A stretch of DNA of 64,000 nucleotides. Origin: Paragordius varius. Taxonomy: Eukaryota; Nematomorpha. The position numbers were made by a program, and so were the translations under genes. The notes under the pieces were generated by a model. That model was not told the origin of the DNA. It did not search any database and worked only from the letters and a program-made list of their open reading frames with translations. Below, in pieces: positions 39,724 to 51,800 of the stretch (positions within the stretch are counted from its first letter, which is position 1; each line of letters begins with the position of its first letter). The stretch is taken from contig OZ176055.1 of the NCBI GenBank assembly GCA_964247055.1, forward strand, positions 7,626,001 to 7,690,000. Direction: 5' to 3'.

Positions 39724-39782
39724 TCCATTACAAATAGGGTAGACAGTTATTAAAATTTACAAATTATTTTTTCCCCTTGCTA

Positions 39783-39835
39783 ATGTATTTGGTTATCATC
39801 TTACTTTCAATTCTTTCGGTTAAAGGTAAATCATT

Positions 39836-39879
<44 letters not shown>

Positions 39880-42800
39880 CAGAATTAATAATATTTTTAT
39901 TTAAAGGATCAAAATTAAAACCGTTATCAGCCTTAAATATTCAACTAATTTTAAATTCATTTTAAAAACTAAGGTTATACCATTTACATTTCAAATTCAC
40001 CCTTAAACAATTCAAATTCACCCTCGAACAATTCAAATTCACCCTAAAAATAAATTATGTGTTTTCGAACTAATATAACTCATTATTAATATAAAATAAT
40101 CTTTATGGCATAATTTATTATTTTTTCAGTATTATTTTAATTTAAAATAAAATTTTATTGTTTAAAAATATATTAAAATATAGGTAATTTTTAATCTGAA
40201 AAAACATGTTATTTATTTGAGGGTGAATTTGAATTGTTCAAGGGTGAATTTGAATTGTTCAAGGGTGAATTTGAATTGTTTAAGGATGAATTTGAACTGT
40301 AAATGGTATAGTTAACCAATATTGGGTTATAGGGTATTAATTTGGTTTGAGTCATAATATGGGCGAAATCGGAAATACAGACTGATTTCTATAATAATGA
40401 TGATTTGTTAAAAAATTATCCGCTCTTAACACATTATGCTGATGTAAGGGCCAAAACAATTAGAAAATATATTATTTTGGATATTAAATTAGAAATTTTC
40501 TAAACGTAAAATAAAACATTAGCATAATAATGAATGTAGTTTAAATTTACCTTGAAATAAATATTTTAACAATTCTTTTAGATCAGGGGTGGTCAATCTT
40601 TTTTCCCGCGGGCTACTTTTTTGGGAGATTAAAAGATTCATCAACTTACACAAATATATATACATATATATATATATATCTATTTACGGATTGGGTGACT
40701 AGCACAGGCCATTTTAAAATAAATATTACAGAAAATAATTATTGAATCTTAAATTTCTTAAAATATAGATGATCAAAACGAAATTTATATAAAATGTGCC
40801 CCAAAATGTATTTTTAAATCAATAGTTATTGAAATGTTAGTCAGAAAAAACGGAAAAGATTTAGACCAACTACATAAAAAAAATTTCTTTGGTTAAAACT
40901 TGAAAGACATAAGCCACTATATAAATACGATTTAAATGTGTATAAAATAATAAAATATAAATGAAATAGATAATTTTAAAAATAGAACAATATCGACTAG
41001 TAGTTTCGAATCCTCAAAAGGGGATTTATTTGCAAACTGATTATATGAGTGTATAAAAATAATCTGTATATACAGCTATAAAAATATTTAAAAAAATTTA
41101 AATATCTAATAGAGCATACATTGGTTAAGATGCATTTTAAATTAATAGGTAAAATATTCCACGATGAATTGATGGTATATCCATCGTTCCAGTTAAAATT
41201 TTTGGCCTTATATGTTTTTTGTCCCTAATATTCAATCTTTATAATTATTAATATTAATACAAGTAACATTGTTTAAATCAATTTAATGGTCATAATCCAA
41301 AGCATGCTTTGCTGCACTGCCTTTAACATTGGAATTTATTAAACAAGCCTTGTGTTTGTTAATTCTCGTATTTATTTTTCTATTGGTTTGTCCCACATAA
41401 ACTTAATCACAACTTTCCTAACATTGTGTTTTTCTCTTAGAGAATTCGATCACTTGACATGACTAAAATATGTTAACGTATATATATATATATATATATA
41501 TATAATAGATGGCTTATAATATCCATAAAGCGGGCGGGTGCTTATATAAAACGAAATTGAAATATGAACCAAACATAAAATTTAAAAATTTTATATTTTT
41601 TAGTACAATGTTAACAGGATTTATATTGTTTTCTATTATCAATCATTATTTTATATTTTTTAAATATTTTAAGAAAAAAAGCAGCACAGAATAGTTTTTG
41701 TCTGGATATTTATATACAATTCAGAAAATTAAGATATCTGTGCAAAAATGAAACCGTCGGGACTGTTTGACCAAAAATGATTGGGGACCAGATCATACTT
41801 GGCGGAAAGATTTTTTCAAACCGTAATTTTAGAGCAATAAATGACTGGCTGGAAGCATAAATATATTCCAGTTCTGATCCCTGATCCCTGATACATATTA
41901 TATATATTATATTTAATTTAGGAGCCATTGTTGTGGAAAGGCCACCATTCATATATGATCATTTGACGTATGGATCTTTATACAACAAAACATACGTGCT
42001 GTTAGTTCGTTACCATGATAAAAATGGAACTTCCTTGAGAGATGTAATCGAAAATAAGGCCTATGATAACATACATTTATTAGCTAGGATCTTTCCTTTG
42101 CGCATTGACAAAAATGGTTATTGCATAAAATTATATTAAAACCTATTTTTTTGCACTATTATTTTGAGATTTTGTTATGCTAATATTTTTTTATCACTCA
42201 CACATTTTTAGAAATTCTCTATGACATTAAAGCACGGTGGATTAATTCATCTGTACTAATTCATACCACGAGATTAAAACAGTATCCTAATCTGAAAAGT
42301 AATTATTAATTAATTAACTATAAATATGGACTAAATGGGTATGCAGCCTGAATAATCAGCTTTGATAAGGCATTTTGGTTTTTGCATGATTTTGCTTATA
42401 TGGCTTTGATGCCCATTTTTTTATTGACATTAAAAAATTTAGTTTACTGGGTACAAACAGGGACAAAAATTTGAAAACAAATATATTACATCTATACTTT
42501 ATAAATTGGCAGAAACATATCTGGATGCGAAAAATGTTAGGGCGATATGTCGAAACTATATACTTAAAAGTATGGGAATACACATTATAATCTAGATAAT
42601 ATTAGTGGTTCTGTTATATCATACAAAGTGAAACAAGGGTACCGGAAAAAATATTCATTAGAAATCTTTGACTCAGGTATTTTATCATTTAATATACTAC
42701 ACTAGAATGTTAAGAAAAATATATTTTTATCAATACAAACACCTTTACTTTTTGACAATTTTAGAGCACAAATCAATGAATAAAATTATTGCTGGAATGG

Positions 42801-45800
42801 TAGTTGTGCCCATTAAATCTAATGACTCTACATATGCGGTTGGTATAAAGTCAAAAAATTCCACAAAAACCTATTTTAATGCTCGAATACATTCGCGTAA
42901 AAATTATCGTGTTAAAAGAGGTAATGAATATTTTTGACCTTTTATTACAGCCCCTTAAACTATATATATAAATTAATTTTATAATATTCACCAATATTAA
43001 TATTTTAAACAAATTAGTTATGATATCACGGAATTTTATCACACGGTCCACATAATTCTTGATAAAACATATATTTTCTGATATTAAAATACATTATGAT
43101 TCTCCTTTAGTCGGCCACACGAATCATTTAAGAAAAATAAGATTTTTTTGTGTGATTATTGCGACACATCTAAAAATCGCAAAATTTGCGCACAATATGC
43201 TAAATATATATTTTACGTTAAAAGCTAATGTTTCATTTCAAAATATATCATTAATGATTATTCAAAATAAGATTATGATATAAAATAAAATTCCGGAAAA
43301 GATTTGGTGTCAAGTATCATAAGAGAATTACAATAAAAAAAACAAAAAATAAAAAACAGCCTTTTATTTAAATTGACTATAACCTTTAATGCAAATCCCT
43401 TTAATATTTATATCATATGTTTTATAAATATAACTAAATTTAAATCAAAAAATTTATAAATTTTCCAATATTTAAACTATGGTTTTGCCAAATAAAATCA
43501 TCCAAAAACCCCGGTAGTCAAAAAATATGTTAAATAAAATTTTTATTGTATATGAAATTTAGTATTTGATTTTAAAAAACTCTTAAAACACTATTAGGTG
43601 CAGAGATGTACCGCGTGATATCGAATAAAATTCGGCGTAAAAATTTAAAGTTTAAAATTAATTATCCATTAAAATTGTAAAGGCACCCTAACAAGTTTTG
43701 ATTGGTTTGGAAAATTCAAACAAAAGTATAATACTTATTTAACTATTTTTGAATACCTGGATCTTTTAAATATTAATATGTTAAGATTTGAAACCATCAA
43801 AACAGTTTTTTTTCAAAAATTTATATTTTTTTGAACTTCAACTGTATTGGTATATAATGTTTCTTATATATATACAAACATATGATCAAACATTTAAGCG
43901 TTTTGCATTTAACTATAAAAATTATAGTTAAAATACTAACAGCTGTTTATTTATTTTGTAGTTTTCTGCAGTTATTTCTCTTATATGGCGCTTAACACCA
44001 ATTTGTTTCGGCTTTTGAATTAAAAAATTAAACCTATTAAGGCGTACAAGGGTTAATTTCAGTTTTGAAATACTGACTACATATAATTGATTTTTTTATT
44101 AGCTGGTAGCCTTCCGCCCAACCCTAACAGTAAAATTAATTTGTCAAATGTTACTATTTTATACCATATATAGTGATTGGTAAGTTTTGGGAAAATTCAT
44201 AATTAATATTTTTTGCTAAATATATGTGTACGCACAGGACAAGCAGTTGACAATGTTCTTGAAATTCTAGATGGAGATTTATTGTTTGAGCTACATAATC
44301 CAAGTAATTAAAGTTATTCTAATTATCCTATATATTATTATATGAATCAATCAATATATTAAAATCTTTAAATCTAAAACAAAATTTTACAAAAAATATA
44401 TGTATCTTAAGTGATGAATGATATCGAAGCCATGTTGGCAGAAATGCACGCGGAATTACCTGCAGACATAGGTGAACCCTTGTCCCCATTGATCGATGAA
44501 GTCATTGATGAACCCTTGTTTGATTGGGGTATATATGAAAAAATTCAACACTGAACATTATATTTTATTTTACTAATATTTTAAATTTAAACTGTTTTTT
44601 TTCAAAAAACACGTGAATTATTTTATAAATTTAATAATGCAATATGATTAATATAAAAAATATATTTATATTAGTGCAAGTACTTCAACAGCAAGGTAAA
44701 TTTACTTTATTTTCGTTAATGACTAAAGTTGGTAACCCGTCAAAAAAAACCATTAAAGCTGGTTTCAAAAGTTTTAAAGGGCGTAAAAAATATATTTTTT
44801 GTTCAAGGACTATATACCGATAAAGTTGCATAACTAATATACATAAAATTAAAAATAATCAGAGTCTTAGAAAAGCACTTTGGCCGCATGCGGCCAATGG
44901 GCCGCGGTTTGAGTATCACGGATTAAACAGACCGCTTGTGAATGCGATTCACTTATAATCAATTTGATTGATCCCTGAATAATGAAATATATGTTGTAAT
45001 TTTTAAGTAGTCTGGGAGCTTTAAATTTGTAAAAATAAACTATTAATAAAGATTTTTTTTATAATTTTTACACATTAAACATTTATGTTAGATAAACAAT
45101 TTAATTTGAGAATCTAAAATTTAGAAGGCGCTTTAAATCGAGAGAGAGACACAGCTGATATTATTTATATATCCAAACGCTAATGTAAAAGCATTTATTT
45201 TTGATTTTTTATCATAGAAGGTTTTTGTCACCATCTTTTTAAATTTGGCGGCAAAATATTTGACATGGCTGTTTTATATTTTACTTTTTTATTGAAATAT
45301 TTAAGGCGCCTTAAAGGGAATGGATATTTAATATTTGACCATATTAATTAAGATATTTAATTTAAAATCTCAAGTAGTCATGAAATATGCTAATTAGTAT
45401 TCCACCTTAGAGTTTTAATATAGAATTTACAATATTTAATTTTTATATAGAAGTCATAGATGAACCTGGACCTAATGGTAGAATATTATATTAAAAATTT
45501 TAGTGGAAATGGAAGAAAATTTGGAGGCTGATGGTAATTTTCATTAATTATAGAAAGGTTCTGAATCTGTTTCCGAACAAGAGCTGTCCTCCGGTAAATT
45601 ATCTGATTATACATTAAAACTTTTAATTATAATAAAATAATTAAATACTGTATTGGCTTTACGAATTTTAGTCTATTCCATTTTTATGTGTACTTTTTGA
45701 TTGACATAAAAGGAATCAGTTTATTTTTATATATCACTTCTGATAATAGATTTGGACGAAATGACAGATGTCGCTAGTGATGAAGAAAACTCAATCGATT

Positions 45801-48800
45801 CTCCTGAACAATCTGGTAAGTAAAAAATTTTATTATCAACTTTAACCCGTAAATTACGATTCATTTTTTTCAAAACGCTAAATATTCTATTTATCTATAT
45901 TATTGCTTTTTACATTGTTGAACCTCAATGGGGGTGTTGATTTTGATTTATCCAAATTTAAGGATCAAATACACCTTTTCCCCACTGCTTTTAGGAGAAA
46001 GAAAATAGCCATTACAAAAAATTAATATTTAATTTTTCATAATCTCATAAATGCAACATCTTTAACATCAATATCATTGACAATTTAAACAAATCCAGTT
46101 ATGAAAATCGTATTATTTTTTGTATAAAATTATTAAATAAAATAGTTTTGTTGAAAAAGATGACAAACCATTTAAAATAACACTTAAATAGGTATAAAAA
46201 ACAGATATTACTATAAAAATGTATTACGGAAATCTTGATCATAATTTTAAATGGATTTAGTCTCATGTGGGGTATACTTGCGTAGCATTTTAATTTTTCG
46301 GATATCGATTAGGCAATTTTGAACCAAAACAAATATTTAGAGTCCATTTATTTTAACCTGGATAGATACTGATGAAATGACGAATGAAGCAAGTGATGAT
46401 GACACAAACTCATTAGATTCAAATGAATCAGGTTTTTAAAATTACCCAAACAATTGTGTAGCAAAAATATTATTTAAAAGTTTTATTGCTACTAAACTAA
46501 TATCATTGATTAATTTATAGATAATAAGAACAGAAAAAGACCGCATTCGGATACATCATCTGACAACGAGAGGAAAGAAAAAAGAGGTTTTAATATCTCG
46601 TATTTTACACATTCTTTTAGTCAAACTTTCAGAGGAAGATTCACCTGAAAATGAAGGTATTTTAAAATATTTATTATCGAACAACACATACGCTTAAAGA
46701 TGTTTAACATTGAAATAAATTTCTTATATAATTATAAAGTCATATATATAAATCGATAATTTAGATGAAATGACAGATGAAGCGAGTGAAGATGGGGGTG
46801 AGTCTGATAAAGATGAATCAGGTGAGATAAAACTAAAATCATTTATTGATTTCGTTTAATATAAAAATTTTAAATATCGGTAGACAAATGAATACGCATA
46901 GCTATAACCTAGTGGTTTCTCTAAACTTTGCAATTAGTAATTTAAATAAGCAAGGCATTTCTAGAAAATAAGATTTATTGAACTTAAGCTGTATAATAAA
47001 AAAACACAGAGTTAACTATGAAGTTTAAAAATTAGTAACATAAAACTATTTTTTTATAGATTTGGATAAATTAACAGATGAAGCTAGTGATGATAACGAA
47101 GATGAACCTAAAGATTCAGGTTTGAATGCTAATGTTATATTATGAGTGTCATTACATAAAATCTCGAATATCTATTAAAATGATATTATTATTATTATTA
47201 TAAAATTATATTTTTTATTAATGAATATGGTTTTAATAAAATTAATTAAAACGTATAATTTGCATTTTGTTCCAATTAATTTCTTATATATGATTATGAT
47301 AAACATAATATGAAGCAGTAATAATATCTTTAGCGTGTTCGACAAAAACAATTTAAAAAATTTAATTTCGAGCATTAGAAATCGATTTAGCTGACTGTAA
47401 TATTAAAAATATAAGTAAAAATATCATCTATTAGATCATAACGAACCGAGCAATGAAAATGAAGAGGCATACCCCGACATGGATCAATCGCCATCCGATT
47501 CTGATGGTGATGAGAACAAAAGTTTTCCTATTGATTGATTTCATTTTAATTGTTTAGTTAAAGTATCAGATAAACAGCCAAAAGAAGATGTACCCAAGGA
47601 AGAAGGTAAATTATAATAAATTTTGATATCAATTAAAAAATTATTCTATGGTAAGAATAATATGAATGTTTTCCTAACATGCAGATAAAACACAGAAATC
47701 AGCCCCTGATAGTGATGGTATTTATCGATGACTAATTTTAAGACACCGATAATGAAGATTCGGAAACACAGCCTGTCAGTGAGGATGATATTGCAGGTAT
47801 ATTACCATTTAAGTTCCCAATTATGTGATAGCCAAACAAATAAATTTTATTCAATAGTGAACATATTTTATGGATATTTTCATTATACATATATTGCAAG
47901 AGTCTAATATTGGCAAACTTTTTCTGGTTGAAAATAAAATGATTCAAAAGCGTATAACTCAGAAGAAAAAGATTTGTCTTTGATAATTTTATAAAAACAG
48001 TAAATTAAATTTTTTCTCGATCATACTCAAAAGAAATAAAACTTTTTTTATAATTATTCATATACCACTGTGTGCAAAAAAGAAAGTTAATTTTTTTTAA
48101 CAATTTTTTTTATGAGATAGCTTATGACCAGCGAATACATTTGCCACAAAATTTTTAATTGTTGACAACCTGTTTTTGATATAAAGAGAGAAAATTAAAA
48201 TGGGCAAAAAGTGATAAACAAGGATAATTAAAAAAATAATGATAGAACTTGAGATATGGTTAATTACCATTTTAGCAGATATTGACATTATAAATAGCCT
48301 AAAATATAGTTAGGGTTAAATTCAGCTGACAAACATTTATTTATGAAATTATATTAAAATATTTTTTTTAATTGTTTACTAACTCAACTCACTATTAAAA
48401 TCTTAATTTTCTATATACAAAATAAAACTAAAAAATTTTGTTTTTAATTTTTTTGATTTTTGTCATCTGGTTTATGGGTGTATAAAAAATTTACCGTTTT
48501 ATTTTGGAGTCTTACAAGAGCGAGTATTATAAAGTATATAAATTAATGCAAATTTAAAAGTAGTGGAATAACCAACAATCCGCATAAATCCCTATAACAG
48601 GGTTGTTAATTTTTACTGGGATTTGTGCGTTCGGTTATTCCACTACTTGTAAATATTTTGATTAATTTATTTATATAATTTTCGCTCATGTATGACTCCA
48701 AAATAACAGTAAATTTTTTATACACTCATAAACAGATGACAAAAATTGAAAAATAAAAAACAATATTTTTTCAATTTTATGTTGGTATACAAGTTTTTTT

Positions 48801-51800
48801 ACTGAATAAAACATGAATATTAAGATTTTAATAGTGAGTTTAGCTAGTAAATAATTAAAAAAATTATTTTAATATAGTTTGATAAAAAAAATTTGTTTTT
48901 TAAGTATGATAATAGAAAAACGCGATTTTTTATCTGAATTTAACTATATGATTTTAGGCTATTTATAAATTCTAAATATCTGCTAATATAATAAACCATA
49001 TCTCAAGTTCTATCATTATTTTTTAGTTATCCTTAGTTTTCACTTTTTGCCCAATTTTGATTTTCTCTCATTTTACCGGAAACCGGTAAAAACTTATGAA
49101 TACGCCTTGGTATATCTTGCAATGACAATAAATTAGCTATTAGATTAACACTTAAAAAGTGGATTATCACATCTTTTTCTTGTTTTTTGTGAAACCCATG
49201 TCCAGTGTGTTGGTGTTCAACTTGACCGAAACCGTTACCTGCTTTAAAAGGGGTTTTGAATAAATATTTAATTCAAAAGCAGATTGTAGTTAAATTAATG
49301 TAAAACTTTATGGCCCGCATATCTAAATTTTCTTTCATAGATATGGACAAAATGACAGATGAAGTGAGTGAAGAAGAAACTGCCCCGGCCGAATCTCAGG
49401 AACCAGGTTAAAAATTTGTTCTGACAATTATCATTATATTTAAAAATATAATTTGATGTTAATTCTATAGCAATTATCGGTGTGGCTATATTTTTTAGTA
49501 TATTATTGTTTAACCAAAATTTGTAGAAAAATTTGAAAGTTTAAAAATTATGAACAATTTTTTCAATGAATACATCAATTTTATATCGGTAGGTAAGGGT
49601 TTTCGATTTTATAACAATTATTACACTAATTGGTTTTTTATTTAATAGATGATGCTAGCAACAACAATGAAAATACCGATAATAGAGACTCAGATGAAAA
49701 TCTATCCAATAATGAAGGACCAGATAAAAAAGGTTTTTATAATCTAGATATTGAATAAATCTATCAATAATACAGTGGACCGGTTTTATAACCCTAATTG
49801 TCCAATGTATATAATAAAAATAAATTAAATTTAGCAGTAGATATAAATAACGCCTCTATTTGACTAAAAATTAGGGAATAAAATGATGTAATAGTTTGAT
49901 GTCAAACTTTTTTCTTAATGCTAAAATTATTTATATATTACAGTTTATTAAAGATATTTTTTATACGATTGAAGCATTAAATTAAATTAAGACCGTGCTT
50001 TTTTATAGTTGTATAACAATATCAATTAAGTTCGCCTAGGGTAACCAATTACCCGATTCCGATTGAACTGTGATAAACTAAACTTTTTAAATGACTTTAA
50101 TACAGTAATACATTTTAGGAGTATATCAAAATATTTTTAAATTATAACAAACTAAGGAGGTACATAAATGCTAGAAATACATTCTTATTTCATTCCACCA
50201 GAATTAATTAATTTAATAATTAGCATACATTAATCAAAATAATTTTCTTTGAAAATTTTTTATTTTTATAGAAAAAAATGGCAGAACAATAAAATTCCCG
50301 AAAAACGACGTTAAAAGTTAGTTTAAATCTAATATCTCTACAGACAAACCCAACAGTCAACCTAAAGGTAATTTTTATTTACATTCATAAGAATAAATCA
50401 TGCTAATATTTTTGCATAGAATCTTTTATCATAGTGGTTATTGTTTTGGAGTTTAGAAGTTATTTAAAAAATATTCCACTTTTGTGCTTACTCCATATCG
50501 AAAAAGCGTAAAAAGAGCATATGCTATACTTTTACAAAAGCTAAAAGCTTCATTCTAAAGGCATATCTTTAAAATATTTAAAAAACTCTATTGAAAACCT
50601 AGCCCATTTTTATATTACATATTTTTAGACGTAGGCTCCGAAAGTTTTAAATTTTTAGGCCCCTCTTAAATGAACTTTTTCTAATTAACAAAAAATGCAG
50701 AGATTGAGCAACAACTATTGTAATTATGATATAAAAAGAAGTTATTTATGAAACGATGCATTTGCATGAAGATTTATTTTTGAGCAAAATTTACGCATAA
50801 ATAGAATTTTAACGTAGGGAAACGGTACAAACAGTATATGATCTCAACAATCACCCTTTTTATACAATCAATGATGCTAAATATTTCTATGCCTCAGAAT
50901 TTGAATAAATGTTGTTTGATTTCAAATTAGCTAATTTTTTATGAACACTTAAATTTGAAAGCGAAAGTATATTTTAATAAATTTTGAGGTTGTAGAAATC
51001 TTTAGCAGTCAATTATGGAAAAAGAGGCTTTTTTATTGTCTTAAAATGCACCATGCTATATCACAACAAAATTAAATTAAATTTATAAATAAAGTATGCA
51101 TATTCCAAAAATAACTATTTTTAATGTCATATGCTAGCTTATTTTTCAATTATTGCGAATCTCTGCATCGGAAAACCGATTGAAGGGGGTCGAAAAATTT
51201 AGTCGCATTTAAAAATTAAATTTTTAGTTTATTTTTTAAGTTTATTTTAACAATCACAATGATCACTTGTTGTGTTCTAACACAAGTTTTTTAATTCAAT
51301 TATTGCTGTTGATTCAATTATTAAAAAAAATTGTAATATATATTTGCTTAGCAGATGGTATTTTATATAATTAAATATTTAGCTTTATTAAAAAAGAGCA
51401 TATACTAATTTTGCCATTGTTCAATATGGAGCAACTACCACAAAAGCGGAAATAACTTTCTTAAATCTCTTCGTAAATCCTAAATCTACCTTTCTACTGG
51501 AAAATTATTTATTAGTATTTTCGAATGGAAATAAGCCGCCTTTTTAATAATAATTTTTCGCATATACTTACAAATATTGTTAAAAAAATTTAAACCTTAC
51601 AAATTTAATTACAAAATTTATCAGAAAAAAACTTCAAGACTTAGAAATCTATCTTCAGTTGTCATATTAAACAATAACTTTATGACTTAATTAAAAATAG
51701 GTTCTCGCAATCATAAACCAAATATAAGTATTTTAATTTGCTAATAATTTTCTCTAAAATATTTGATTTTTATAATATTTTACACATTCTTGTAAAAAAC

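Noticed and set aside
39908-39963. Possible second exon after the signal-peptide exon of the micro-exon gene
   Set aside because: An acceptor with correct phase exists (taaag|GATC), but the frame stops before any donor; the exon at 41922 fits better.
41509-41694. 61-codon plus-strand open frame in intron 1 of the micro-exon gene
   Set aside because: Its acceptor gives the wrong phase for the gene, no donor is seen, and the second half is low-complexity hydrophobic sequence.
43018-43080. Exon-like frame YDITEFYHTVHIILDKTYIF
   Set aside because: The only acceptor gives a phase that does not join to the exon ending at 42920; in the matching phase it stops after a dozen residues. It may be an alternative last exon, but support is weak.
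47948-47999. Possible mini-exon AYNSEEKDLSL after 47796
   Set aside because: The acceptor phase fits, but the frame meets a stop before the nearest donor.
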